From Pelagibacterium nitratireducens (GTDB lineage: Bacteria; Pseudomonadota; Alphaproteobacteria; Rhizobiales; Devosiaceae), in the NCBI RefSeq assembly GCF_037044555.1, contig NZ_CP146275.1, positions 2,026,501 through 2,090,500 of the forward strand: DNA of 64,000 nt, given 5' to 3'. The position numbers and the translations under genes were made by a program. Shown here piece by piece: positions 1-8,186 of the stretch (position 1 is the first letter of the stretch; each line of letters starts with the position of its first letter). The notes under the pieces are model-generated. The model was not told the DNA's origin, did no database searches, and worked only from the letters and a program-made list of their open reading frames with translations.

Positions 1-266
1 AACTGTGCCTTGGTCAGCTTATGGCCCGCGAAGGCCCGATAGACGCCAGCGGCATAGTTCTTGAGCGCCCACGCATAGACGTTCATGCAATGCTGGAGCG
101 GCGCGGGGTTGCCGATATAGCGCTGGACGGTGTGGCCAGTGGCATTGGTCATGCCGACGCACCAGGTCAGGACGCCGACGCTGTCTTTGTATGTTTGACG
201 GATCAGGGCTTCATGGGCCGCAACCTCAAGGGCCACGTCCGCGTCAACGGGTGGGTGTGGGGCCAT
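1..266 (-). CDS. Phage endolysin (lysozyme-like), C-terminus cut by window edge
   Basis: Only the first 88 residues lie in the window and the frame runs open off base 1. The ATG at 266-264 sits 5 nt after AGGAGG (277-272 on the minus strand). The lysozyme triad spacing Glu-8aa-Asp-5aa-Thr is seen exactly as E19, D28 and T34 (HEALIRQTYKD, then SVGVLT). Such muramidases cut peptidoglycan at the end of the lytic cycle. There is no N-terminal signal peptide, so export would need a holin, and none is visible in the window. It is the most distal late gene seen on the minus strand, about 1 kb beyond the last tail gene. Confidence 0.82.
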   Translation of the reverse strand, partial: MAPHPPVDADVALEVAAHEALIRQTYKDSVGVLTWCVGMTNATGHTVQRYIGNPAPLQHCMNVYAWALKNYAAGVYRAFAGHKLTKAQ

Positions 267-365
267 ACCGGCCTCCTGTAGGTTGGATTTGATGAAAGTT
301 GAGTCGACCGTCCGCACCAACTAGCAACGGCCGCGCGGATACCCTGGCGCCTTGGGAGACGCACC

Positions 366-656
366 ATGCGGTCAGTACTTTCGAATATCGGTCTCGTATT
401 GGCGGCGGGCGCAATCGGCTTTGCAGGCGTCTATATGTTCAGCAGCGGCGAGCCGGTGTACGGCCAGTTCACGGCCATGTTATCTGCCGAGTGCGACATC
501 AAGGGCAACGTTAGCATCGGGTCAGGCGAGAAAATCTTCCATGTGCCGGGTCAGCGCTATTACGCCGAGACCATAATTCGCCCCGAATATGGTGAGCGCT
601 GGTTCTGCTCGGAGACGGAAGCGCGAGCTGCCGGTTGGCGTAAATCGGGTGTCTAG
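366..656 (+). CDS. Membrane-anchored sunset-domain-like small protein (moron candidate)
   Basis: A 96-residue protein. Residues 5-25 form one hydrophobic segment (signal anchor or uncleaved signal peptide). Residues about 40-93 resemble the small domain often annotated as sunset domain, with the run C-IKGN, GEKIFHVPG, RYY, GERWFCSE and EARAAGWRKS. Two cysteines (in SAECD and WFCSE) may pair. The biochemical role of the domain is not established. The gene is on the plus strand between minus-strand late genes, a typical moron position, and could be expressed from the lysogen. A second small plus-strand frame begins 2 bp after its stop. Family recognition is from memory of the motif pattern. Confidence 0.7.
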   Translation: MRSVLSNIGLVLAAGAIGFAGVYMFSSGEPVYGQFTAMLSAECDIKGNVSIGSGEKIFHVPGQRYYAETIIRPEYGERWFCSETEARAAGWRKSGV

Positions 657-658
657 CT

Positions 659-820
659 GTGGTCAAGGAAGCCGAGTTTTCCAGTTTCGGCGGCTCAATC
701 GCAACGGAAGTTGAAAATGCTTTCCGAGACACAGTCGCGCCCTGAGTTTCGTGGATCGAGATTGGACTTGCGGCCCTCATTCCTGCCGCGCTGATCGTCA
801 TTGCCGCGCACATGATCTGA
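659..820 (+). pseudogene. Possible small membrane protein interrupted by an in-frame TGA
   Basis: Reading from the GTG at 659, 28 sense codons are followed by TGA at 743-745. The same frame then stays open for 24 more codons to TGA at 818-820. The second half encodes a clean transmembrane segment (WIEIGLAALIPAALIVIAA). The first half is soluble and acidic. The simplest reading is a 53-residue one-pass membrane protein whose Trp codon became TGA. A GTG start 2 bp after the previous stop fits coupling with the upstream gene. There is no good ribosome binding site, so chance is not excluded. Confidence 0.3.
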
Positions 821-1030
821 GTGCGGCACTACCGATTAACCTCGGTGATGCAGCGCAACGATTTTGAATAGGAGCCGTTCAGGTCCGGGTGGCTTTGCAG
901 TCGCTCCTCCCTGGCCGCTCGCCTCCTTCCCTCTACCCACAAGCGCCGAGGCGGGCGGCTTCGGTTTCCCGAAGGTGAGGCCGACTAAAGAAAGCACTAC
1001 GCTTATGGCGCACCGCAATAGGAGAGCGCC

Positions 1031-1222
1031 ATGAAGCCGGACACCCATGAATTTCCGCTCCGCATCGGCCTGGAGACCGCTGATGGCCTGCGGCGCTACC
1101 AGATCAAGCATGATCTGGAAACGATGGAGGACGCTGCCAAGGCGTGCCTGCGGGAGCATCTTTCAAACTATGGGTTCATCAAGTTAGAAGATCCGCCGTA
1201 TCTCCAAGACGCAGGGCAATGA
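1031..1222 (+). CDS. Small hypothetical protein
   Basis: A 63-residue protein, charged and without a membrane segment. The ATG is preceded by AGGAGAG seven bases upstream, a good ribosome binding site, which is the main reason to accept it. Antisense alternatives lack any start signal. It lies on the plus strand between gpD and the endolysin, in the same orientation as the two small frames at 366-820, so the three may form one accessory plus-strand unit. No family is recognised and no function is proposed. The 210 bp before it (821-1030) hold no convincing gene. Confidence 0.5.
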   Translation: MKPDTHEFPLRIGLETADGLRRYQIKHDLETMEDAAKACLREHLSNYGFIKLEDPPYLQDAGQ

Positions 1223-1265
1223 TCCTTCGGCAGCTTCACGCTGCATATCCGACAGCGCCCATCGA

Positions 1266-2279
1266 TCAGCGGGCGTCGGTACCTGCACCGCCAGCGGGTT
1301 GTTTGACCGAAATCGTCGTTGTCGCACCGCCATTGCGGTCCGACCGATGCGATACGCTATCGGCCCGGTAGGTGCCGTCAATGCCGGGCCGCGCCCCGAT
1401 CAGCACCACGTCGCATTCGGCGCGGGCGCCGGGCGCCAGATCGAGGGTGATGGTTCCCCCGCCGGCCTCGCGTTCGCTTTCGCGTCCGCGCGCTTCGAGC
1501 GTGGCCTTAGCGTCGGACCGGGTCGCCTCGGCAAGCCGCAACACGTTGTCGCCGACGCCTTCGGTTCCCTCAAATTGGACGCGTTCGGTTTTGACTTCCC
1601 CGGCCTCCCGGTCGAAATAGCGCGTTTCGCCGGCTGCAAAGGTCCGGCGCGGATCGCGCGGTTTCAGGCTCCAGCCGATCAGATTGGCGCCATAGCGGGC
1701 CGTAATCACCGGCAAGGGCTGGCCGCTGGCCGAAAGGCCCTCTCCGCGCCGAGCCAACACCGCCCTGTCACCGCGCAGTTTGAAGGTGCCGCCAAACTGG
1801 CGAGCCAAGCGTTCCCCCAGGGACAGGAAGCTCTCGAACTCGGCCGACCAGTAGTCCCGCGCGATGCCCGCCAGGGCAGGATTGACGGTCACCGAAAACC
1901 CTGCTTCGGCCCCGGCCGCCTCGATGAACTCGCCAAGGGTGGCGTCGTCGAGATGAAAGCCCTGCACCGTTTTGGCGCCGCCGGCCGTATCGAAGCCCTT
2001 GGCACTGACCGCCAGCTTGCGGCCGTCGCTGCGTCCGCCGCTCGACGTCACGCTGTCGATCACTCCCTCGAACGCCGGTACCCGGTCAAGCAGCACCCTG
2101 ATTTTCTGGCCGCCCAAGGGCAGGCGGATTTGCCCATCACTGTCATCGACATCGAGCGTGCAGGAATCGCTCGCGGTTCCCGCCTGATCGGTTATGGCGA
2201 TCGAAAGCAGGTAGCGGCTCCAGGAGGATGTGAGGTCCTGATCATTGATTAGGACCTGCCAGTCAGTTTTCCACGCCAT
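1266..2279 (-). CDS. Late control protein D / baseplate hub (P2 gpD family)
   Basis: 337 residues, the usual length for P2 gpD. The beta-rich N-terminal half (LINDQDLTSSWSRYLLSIAI, then SDSCTLDVDDSDG and LGGQKIRVLLDR) and the later GETRYFDREAGEV region match the contractile-tail hub fold shared with VgrG/gp27. It would form the trimeric hub that plugs the tail tube and carries the spike. It is the last gene of the tail module and starts 3 bp after the gpX stop, preserving the P2 order U-X-D. The ATG at 2279 begins MAWKTDW. Confidence 0.88.
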   Translation of the reverse strand: MAWKTDWQVLINDQDLTSSWSRYLLSIAITDQAGTASDSCTLDVDDSDGQIRLPLGGQKIRVLLDRVPAFEGVIDSVTSSGGRSDGRKLAVSAKGFDTAGGAKTVQGFHLDDATLGEFIEAAGAEAGFSVTVNPALAGIARDYWSAEFESFLSLGERLARQFGGTFKLRGDRAVLARRGEGLSASGQPLPVITARYGANLIGWSLKPRDPRRTFAAGETRYFDREAGEVKTERVQFEGTEGVGDNVLRLAEATRSDAKATLEARGRESEREAGGGTITLDLAPGARAECDVVLIGARPGIDGTYRADSVSHRSDRNGGATTTISVKQPAGGAGTDAR

Positions 2280-2282
2280 GGG

Positions 2283-2504
2283 TCACCCGAAAAGATCGAC
2301 GACGGGCCGCGCGCCCGGCGACACGGTTGCAGGCCGTTCGGGAAGCACCACCACGGTCCCGATCGGCAGTTCGGCCCCTTTTCGAGCCAGCCCGGGATTG
2401 GCGTCCAGTACGCTTTCCAGAAGGCTCTGCCCGGTCGCGCCGAACCGGCGAAAGAGGATGAGGTCCAGGGTCGTGTGGGCCCGGGAGACATTTATAGTTT
2501 CCAT
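2283..2504 (-). CDS. Tail protein X (P2 gpX, LysM-like)
   Basis: 73 residues with the LysM-like pattern of gpX: an N-terminal THTTLD-type strand (SRAHTTLDLILFRRFG), then LLESVLDANPGLA and the PIGTVVVLPE turn. It is needed for tail completion and probably sits at the baseplate or tube tip. The ATG at 2504 is chosen over the GTG three bases earlier because it overlaps the gpU stop as TGATG and has GAGG seven bases upstream. The next gene is gpD, as in P2. Confidence 0.87.
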   Translation of the reverse strand: METINVSRAHTTLDLILFRRFGATGQSLLESVLDANPGLARKGAELPIGTVVVLPERPATVSPGARPVVDLFG

Positions 2505-2944
2505 CACAGCGCCTCGAACAGCCCGAGCATCATGTCGAAAATACCCGTCGCCCCGCCCAGCGAAGGCTCGGCCCCGTCGCGGAGCAGCTCGATCGTATAG
2601 GCGAGGGTGAAGCCGACGCCGAACCGGTCGAGGTTTGCGTGATCCTCTTCGATCCTGACGATGGCGTGCCAGCCGAACATCTTGCCGTCGCCGCGCATCA
2701 CGGGAACGCGGGTGCCGGCCTCCATGAGGCCGCGCACCGTCTCGAGTTCGGTCAGCCCGCCGATCCGCGTGGGCAGAAGCCGGCCCGAAAGCGTGATGCG
2801 GTCTTCGCCCTTGCCCATGAATTCGAGCGGCGGGCGTGCGCCCATGACGCCCTTTTCGGCGACGGCCGCACCGCTGGCCCGCCGCATCGTGTCAGCGTTG
2901 AACGGCATGGTGTCGAGCGTTATCGGGCCGATCTGATAGAGCAT
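2504..2944 (-). CDS. Tail protein U (P2 gpU)
   Basis: 146 residues with the gpU hallmarks: LYQIGPITLDTMPFNAD near the N-terminus, PPLEFMGKGEDRITLSGRL in the first half, and a late VGFTLAYTIELLRDG strand. In P2, gpU belongs to the tail completion/baseplate set. It follows the tape measure gene after 3 bp and overlaps gpX by one base, so the T-U-X-D block is translated as a unit. Confidence 0.88.
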   Translation of the reverse strand: MLYQIGPITLDTMPFNADTMRRASGAAVAEKGVMGARPPLEFMGKGEDRITLSGRLLPTRIGGLTELETVRGLMEAGTRVPVMRGDGKMFGWHAIVRIEEDHANLDRFGVGFTLAYTIELLRDGAEPSLGGATGIFDMMLGLFEAL

Positions 2945-2947
2945 GGC

Positions 2948-5275
2948 CTACCCCGCATATTCGATGTCGGTTTGCAGTCCGGCCAGCATGTCGCGCAGTT
3001 TTCGGTCGAGGGCGGCGATCACCGCGTCGACATCGGCTTCCTTGGTGACGTGTAGATTGCCGATCAGCGGCGCATTGATTGCGAGTTGAGCCATGCGGCC
3101 GGCCACCATCCTAGAGGTATCGGCGGCGGTGCTGATGTATCCTTGGCCACCTGGCGTGAAGAGTTCCGGCCCCTCCTCCCCAACCAGATAGGTTCGCCCA
3201 CCCGCCACGGGGCCGCCTGCGGCACGGGCTGGAGCCCAAAGGCCATTCCATGCATCGCCGATGCCCTGTGCCATTCCGCTGGTCGCGTTTCCGACGCCCT
3301 CGGCAATTCCGCCCCCGAGCCCGACAATCGCACCCCCGACGTCGATCGTACCGATCGCATCGAGGATCATCTGTGGCCACTGGCCGAACCATGCGAGAAT
3401 GTCCTGAAATTTTGCGACAAGTCCGTCGAATATCGCCTGCGCAATCTCAAGGCCGGTGTCGAAAAAGCCGGAAGCCCAACTCCGAAGGTCGCTGCCCCAA
3501 TCGCGGAGTGTAACCACCATGAACTGGTTGATTTGATCGTTAACGCTGGCGACCCATCCCTGCACGGAAGCCCCTGCCTCTGCAAACAGCATCGGAATGG
3601 ACTGGATCGCATCGAGAAGCCCGCGCAGGTTCTGGCCGGCAACGACCCCAAGCGCCGTCCCAAGATTATATGCCTCGGTTGAACTGGCATCCATCGGCCC
3701 CAGGAGCTGGGTGAACCAGCCCACGACATCCTGCGCCCAGCCGATGATGGGATCGAGTGCCGGCATGATCGGATCGATCGCCGCCAGGAAGCCGGCCCAG
3801 AGACCGGAAAAGAAAGCAGAAAGCGGCTCCCAATTGTTGTAGATCCAGACGCCCGCCATCGCGATCGCCACGAGGATCGCGCCAACACCGGTCGAGATCA
3901 CAGCCAGACGAAGGGCGAAAAGGGCACCGCGCACCAGATTGAGCGGGTTGAGCAGCGCCAGGATTGCACCTGCCGCCCGGGTCGAGAACAGCGCGATTTC
4001 GAGCAGCCCGCCCTTGAAGAACAGCATCGCAAACCGGGCGGCGGCCGTCGCAACGCGGAGGGCGATAAGCCCTCCGACCAGTGAAGTGATCGTCACAACG
4101 AGCCGCTCGTTCTGGGTGATCCACCCACCGAGCGCAACCAGATGTGGGCCGGTTGCGGCAAAGAAGGCGTTGAGGGCCGGAAGCAATGCGTTGCCTATGG
4201 CCAGTGCGACTTCATTGATCTGGTTTTTCCAGCGCCGCGCGGCGAACTCGGTCGTTGCCGACCGCACCGCGAACTCCCGGGCCACCGAGCCCGCATATTC
4301 GGTTTCCTCGGCGACCAGCCCGAGCGTATCGCGCAGCAGGTCGAGATTGTTCAGCAGAGGCGCTAGCGCCCGCGCCTCGTCCCCGAAGATGTCGGTAATA
4401 AGCGAAGCCTGCAGATGTTCTGGCATCTGCCCCAACCGGTCGATGACCAGCATTGTGGTGGCAACGGCATCCTCCTGCATGGATCGCGCCACGCCGGCGG
4501 CGTCCAGTCCCAGCGCGTTGAGCGCATCTTTCTGCCGTGTGGTGGCGCTGGTGCCGCGCGTCAAGGCACGCCCCATATTGCGAAAGGACGTCGCGGCGAC
4601 TTCCGCCTGCGCACCCGTGCCGATCATCGCCGAGCCGAAGGCTAGAGTTTCCTCACGCGTGAAGCCAAAGAATTCGCCTTGCGCAGCTACGCGCCGCGCG
4701 TAATCGACCAGATTTGGCGCGGTCGAAGCCGTGTTGTCGGACAGGTGATTGACCGCATCTGAATAGCGCTGCGTTTCATCGATCGTCATACCGAGTGCGG
4801 CCTGGATTTTTGCAAGATTCTCGCCGGCCTCCCCGCCCGCCATGCCCCAGGCCACGGCAGCCTCTGCCGTCATACGGGTAAAATGGAGTAGGTCGCTGTC
4901 GTCGATCCCGCTGGCGGCGGCGTTGGCAGCCAGGTCTGCGAGTTCGTTGACGGCCATTGGGATATCCGTCGCCGCCAGATTACGGAGGCCCATGCTGAAA
5001 TCTGCCAGGCCGCCATCGTCGAAATCGGTCACCTTGCGGACATCGGCCATGGCGCTTTCAAACTCCATGGCCGCCTGCACCGGTTCACCCAGAGCCCTGG
5101 CAAACGCAATAGCCATAGCTGCAGCATCGAGCATCTGGCCACGCGCATTGGCCATGGCCCGGCTGTTGGCGGCCTGTGCACGCTCGAGGTTCTCAACCTG
5201 GCCGGCAATTGCACGCGCCGGCGCGCTGGCCATGTCGACAAGACGAATGATCAGCTCGGAAACCATGCTGGCCAT
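2948..5275 (-). CDS. Tail tape measure protein (P2 gpT-like)
   Basis: 775 residues, the second longest gene of the tail. It has the tape measure build: an Ala-rich helical N-terminus with coiled-coil character, a conserved core around FGFTREETLAFGSAMIGTG with neighbouring Ala/Thr-rich helices, a long hydrophobic middle (roughly residues 390-480), and a C-terminal GGRTYLVGEEGPELFTPGG segment typical of phage tape measure proteins. It sets tail length and may be ejected with the DNA. It lies directly downstream of the E/E' chaperone genes that load it, with one plus-strand gene inserted between. The ATG at 5275 has AAGG seven bases upstream. Confidence 0.92.
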   Translation of the reverse strand: MASMVSELIIRLVDMASAPARAIAGQVENLERAQAANSRAMANARGQMLDAAAMAIAFARALGEPVQAAMEFESAMADVRKVTDFDDGGLADFSMGLRNLAATDIPMAVNELADLAANAAASGIDDSDLLHFTRMTAEAAVAWGMAGGEAGENLAKIQAALGMTIDETQRYSDAVNHLSDNTASTAPNLVDYARRVAAQGEFFGFTREETLAFGSAMIGTGAQAEVAATSFRNMGRALTRGTSATTRQKDALNALGLDAAGVARSMQEDAVATTMLVIDRLGQMPEHLQASLITDIFGDEARALAPLLNNLDLLRDTLGLVAEETEYAGSVAREFAVRSATTEFAARRWKNQINEVALAIGNALLPALNAFFAATGPHLVALGGWITQNERLVVTITSLVGGLIALRVATAAARFAMLFFKGGLLEIALFSTRAAGAILALLNPLNLVRGALFALRLAVISTGVGAILVAIAMAGVWIYNNWEPLSAFFSGLWAGFLAAIDPIMPALDPIIGWAQDVVGWFTQLLGPMDASSTEAYNLGTALGVVAGQNLRGLLDAIQSIPMLFAEAGASVQGWVASVNDQINQFMVVTLRDWGSDLRSWASGFFDTGLEIAQAIFDGLVAKFQDILAWFGQWPQMILDAIGTIDVGGAIVGLGGGIAEGVGNATSGMAQGIGDAWNGLWAPARAAGGPVAGGRTYLVGEEGPELFTPGGQGYISTAADTSRMVAGRMAQLAINAPLIGNLHVTKEADVDAVIAALDRKLRDMLAGLQTDIEYAG

Positions 5276-5343
5276 GAGTGAGCCTTTTCAAGGGTTGGGC
5301 ATGCCGCTACGCTCGCCCCGCTTGTCAGGAGGGGGCGTAATTC

Positions 5344-5781
5344 GTGAAACGGAAATACATTCTTGGTAGCGCAGCTATGCTCTTGGGCGCCGGGGCGGCG
5401 CATGCGGCCCCGCTGGACAATTACCGATCGGCGAAGGACGGCCTCGAACAGGCAGGTTTTGAGGTCGAGGACTCGCAGGAAATTCCCTGCAACAACCCGA
5501 ACGCTTGCTGGGGGTATCTCGGACCAACGGTTCTTCAAGCGACCGGGCAACTGGTCGATATTCCGACATCGAGTTCGATCGATGCCGAGGATTACATGTT
5601 CATGTGTGCCGGGGCAGCGTCGGGTTTGTTAAAACGCGACGTCGCACAAGTTGCATCCACGATCGGCATCACGTTCGGTGTGGCCGAGGTGGCGGGTATC
5701 GCCCACCACGATTTTGGACCGGTCAAGATGGAAGTACGCGAGGACGGCGATACGCTTGCCTGCAATTTCCTGATCTACTGA
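5344..5781 (+). CDS. Secreted small protein inserted in the tail operon (moron candidate)
   Basis: 145 residues beginning with a textbook Sec signal peptide (KRK, hydrophobic run, cleavage after AHA near residue 21). The mature part of about 124 residues has four cysteines (PCNNPNAC, MFMC and LACNF), consistent with a disulphide-bonded periplasmic protein. The GTG start is taken because AGGAGGGGG lies eight bases upstream. It points against the tail genes, between tape measure and E/E'. Its last 7 bp overlap the antisense 3' end of the E' frame. No family is recognised. A lysogenic-conversion role is plausible but unproven. Confidence 0.75.
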   Translation: MKRKYILGSAAMLLGAGAAHAAPLDNYRSAKDGLEQAGFEVEDSQEIPCNNPNACWGYLGPTVLQATGQLVDIPTSSSIDAEDYMFMCAGAASGLLKRDVAQVASTIGITFGVAEVAGIAHHDFGPVKMEVREDGDTLACNFLIY

Positions 5782-6265
5782 CCCTTGTTCTTAGGCCGTT
5801 CCGCCTTGAGCACCCGTTTGAGCGAATTCGAAAAGTCGATGACCTTGTCGATGTCCCAATCCTCGATCTCGTCAATCGGGGTGTTGGTGTGGCGGGCCAG
5901 CCCCGTTATGACGTCGCGCCAGTAACCGCCCTGGGCTTGTCCATCTCCCCCATCAGATCCGTCAAGCGCTTTCCCATCATTGTCGCGACGGCCTCCCCGA
6001 CCGCCGCGACATCGACAGTGTCGAGTTCCTCGATGACCGCCAGCGGCACTCCGGCCAGGGCAGCGAACATGCGATAACCAGCCTTGACCTTGCTGCCTTC
6101 GTCCTCGGCGATGTAGCTATCGCGCGCCTTCATCCGCCGGATGGTGAGCTGATTATAGCTGCGCGGGCTACCCTCCCCCTCGATCGTCACCTCGATCGGG
6201 AATTCGAGAGGAACGACGATGCTGCGCGGCTTTTCTTCCCCTGCAGGGGCCGGTGTCTTGGTCAT
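5775..6265 (-). CDS. Tail assembly chaperone fusion E-E' made by -1 frameshift
   Basis: Reading starts at the gpE ATG (6265), shifts back one base at GGGGGAG (5951-5945) and continues to TAG at 5777-5775. That yields about 163 residues instead of 119. The shifted part encodes an ordered protein segment (GYWRDVITGLARHTNTP, DEIEDWDIDKVIDF, LKRVLKAERPKNK) with no start codon or ribosome binding site of its own. In contractile and non-contractile tails this paired chaperone set coats the tape measure protein. The next frame is the tape measure gene, as expected. The existence of the shift is inferred from frame layout and slippery sequence. Confidence 0.8.
5906..6265 (-). CDS. Tail assembly chaperone gpE
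   Basis: 119 residues; the pattern VVPLEFPIEV, YNQLTIRRMKARDSY and FAALAGVPLAVIEELD is characteristic of P2-type phage tail assembly chaperone E. It is the unshifted partner of the E-E' fusion that shares its start. It lies between the tube gene and the tape measure gene, the conserved position in P2-like phages. The C-terminal 14 residues after the slip site differ between the two products. Confidence 0.88.
   Translation of the reverse strand: MTKTPAPAGEEKPRSIVVPLEFPIEVTIEGEGSPRSYNQLTIRRMKARDSYIAEDEGSKVKAGYRMFAALAGVPLAVIEELDTVDVAAVGEAVATMMGKRLTDLMGEMDKPRAVTGATS
5945..5951 (-). promoter_or_regulatory. Programmed -1 frameshift slippery site GGGGGAG
   Basis: In the gpE frame the bases read ATG GGG GAG; slipping back one base gives GGG GGA, so the P-site glycine tRNA keeps full pairing. 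This is the X-XXY-YYZ layout, close to the lambda G/GT site GGGAAAG. The -1 frame is open from here for 56 codons, whereas the gpE frame stops 12 codons after GAG. Confidence 0.72.
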
Positions 6266-6326
6266 GATGATGGTTCCTTATCTTTTCGGCAGGATCCTGC
6301 CGCGCGAAAATGGCAGCGTGCTCGGA

Positions 6327-6845
6327 CTAGATGCCCAGCGCCCGGCGCTGATCCTCGAACATGTCGGTCCCGTCGACGCGCAACACGCGCTCGAACACGT
6401 CGACATAGAACAACTCCCGCCCATCGATTGAAAACGCTATATGGGTCACTTCCTTGAAAGTATGGGTGCACCCTTGGAACTCGGCGGGATCGCTGTCATC
6501 GGGCTCCCAGCCCGTAATGGCGCCTTCGATAATGCAGCGGCCGGGAACAGGGCGGCCGCCGCCGGGTGCCTTGTTCACATAGGCTCCGGCAAATACCCAA
6601 CGTTCGCGCTGGCCCATGCCGCGAAAAATCTCGATGTCGATCCCCTTGGCTTCGAACTTGGGCTCGGGGGCCTCTAGCCGCGGCTGGGTGAAATCCACTG
6701 CCATCACTGAACCGCCGGGATTGTGGCTGGCCGTGGCGAACGACAGGGAGGGAATCGACAGTTTGGAAATCGTCGTGGCGCGAGAGGTTTCGGGTTCGGT
6801 GGCGCGGCGCACGTCGACGGCGGTCAGCATGTAGAAGGGCTGCAT
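6327..6845 (-). CDS. Major tail tube protein (P2 FII family)
   Basis: 172 residues. Features of the contractile-tail tube family are seen: an N-terminal strand with MAVDFTQPRLEAPEPKFE, then IEIFRGMGQRERWVFAGAY, a GRCIIEGAITGW strand, and a late HIAFSIDGRELFYVDVFERV stretch. The protein polymerises into the inner tube that carries DNA. It lies 60 bp after the sheath gene, the standard FI-FII order. The ATG at 6845 follows GAGGA by 7 bp. Confidence 0.88.
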   Translation of the reverse strand: MQPFYMLTAVDVRRATEPETSRATTISKLSIPSLSFATASHNPGGSVMAVDFTQPRLEAPEPKFEAKGIDIEIFRGMGQRERWVFAGAYVNKAPGGGRPVPGRCIIEGAITGWEPDDSDPAEFQGCTHTFKEVTHIAFSIDGRELFYVDVFERVLRVDGTDMFEDQRRALGI

Positions 6846-6905
6846 TTTCAGGTCCTCGATGAAAAGTAGAACGAAAGAGACCGGGCGCGGACGCCCGGCG
6901 TTCGA

Positions 6906-8132
6906 TCAAGCCGCGCTGGAAAGCCGCGCGACGATATCGGCAACCAGCCCCTCGACGGCTGGGCGGTAGCGGCGCACATCGTGTTCGGCCAGTCGGAAGG
7001 CCGGCGCCGGCTCGACCGCCAAATCGACCTTGAGCCGGCCGAGACGGATCTGTTCGGGGCTGTTCTGGTCGGCAAGGAACTGGACGTCATAGCCCAAAAT
7101 ATCGGTCGCCGCCTTGTGGTCTCGCAGCATGAATTTGAGCGAGTTGAGCCAGGCTTCCACAAGGTCGCCCGAAATCCGCCGCCCGAGGAAATTGCGCGTG
7201 ATCTGCATGATCTTGACGGTCAGATAATCCGCCCCGCGCACCTGGTGGATTTGCCGCCAGAGCTCCCCGGTACCGGCGCCATCGGTACCGACGAAGACGA
7301 AACCGCCATCGGCAACCGCCGCATCGACGCCGCGCTCGCCGCGCGTCACGATCGAGACATTGCCTTCGAGCAATTGCTGGCCCTCGGTCGAGCCGTCCAG
7401 CAGCGAGAACGCCATGTCGCGCGACAGGCCCACAAGGCCGTTGACCACCCGATTGGCGATCGGGTCGAACGGCAATCCGCCGCGCCCGAAATCCTCGCGC
7501 ATGAACAGGCCAAGGATCCTCGGCGCCATGGGCCGCGTGACGGCCACGTCGTCGTCAATGACCTTGGCAGCGATGCCCACCGGCATGATGCGCTGGGAAT
7601 TGATTTCCTCGCGCTGGGCCAGCGTTACGACTGCGCTGGTGTCGTCGAGGTCGGCAACGGCGATCGCCAGCAGTTTTTCGCAGGCGGCGGGAAGTGCGGC
7701 CAGCGCCGGATTGTCGATCGGGTTTTCTTCGCCATCCAGGAGCTGGGCGGCGGTCCGCCCTGCCCAGATCAGGCGTGGCGTCGCGCCGACGGCGGGCGGA
7801 ATGGCAGCGACATCGGCAAGAACCGCCACGATCGAAGCGACCGTTTCGGCTACAGTGCCGCCCTCAGTCACCCGGACCACGACGACGTCGGCTCCGGTCG
7901 TGAGCTGGTCGTTGATGCCCTTGACGGCATCGGCCAGCAATCCGGTGCCGAGCGCCGCCACGGCGTCGGTGTCGGATGTGGAAATCCGCACCGGCGTATC
8001 GACCGGATAGGTTTCCGCCGAAGCATCTTCGCTGGTTTCGATCAGCAAAGCCTTGGAAAAATCAGCCCCGAGAACCGGTACGGGTTCGGTCTCGGGACGC
8101 GTGAAAGTCATGCCGAAAGTCGGTGCCGACAT
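6906..8132 (-). CDS. Contractile tail sheath protein (P2 FI family)
   Basis: 408 residues. Conserved sheath features include the N-terminal VPVLGADFSKALLIETSED strand, the ATPRLIWAGRTAAQ region, MAPRILGLFM-type linkers and the C-terminal DHKAATDILGYDVQFLADQN followed by RLKVDLAVEPAPAFRLAEHD. The C-terminal part makes the extended strands that knit neighbouring subunits. Its presence establishes a contractile (myovirus) tail. The ATG at 8132 follows AGGAGA by 7 bp. Confidence 0.93.
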   Translation of the reverse strand: MSAPTFGMTFTRPETEPVPVLGADFSKALLIETSEDASAETYPVDTPVRISTSDTDAVAALGTGLLADAVKGINDQLTTGADVVVVRVTEGGTVAETVASIVAVLADVAAIPPAVGATPRLIWAGRTAAQLLDGEENPIDNPALAALPAACEKLLAIAVADLDDTSAVVTLAQREEINSQRIMPVGIAAKVIDDDVAVTRPMAPRILGLFMREDFGRGGLPFDPIANRVVNGLVGLSRDMAFSLLDGSTEGQQLLEGNVSIVTRGERGVDAAVADGGFVFVGTDGAGTGELWRQIHQVRGADYLTVKIMQITRNFLGRRISGDLVEAWLNSLKFMLRDHKAATDILGYDVQFLADQNSPEQIRLGRLKVDLAVEPAPAFRLAEHDVRRYRPAVEGLVADIVARLSSAA

Positions 8133-8186
8133 CGGTGTCTCCTGTCTGGGGTTGAGTTTGGGCAGATCCGGATTTTTTGCCGCTAG

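Noticed and set aside
1-281. Plus-strand 86-codon open frame at the window start
   Set aside because: The minus strand encodes an endolysin with exact catalytic spacing and AGGAGG; the plus frame is its shadow.
1299-2252. Plus-strand open frame opposite gpD
   Set aside because: gpD is a conserved tail hub with the right neighbours; the antisense frame has no start signal.
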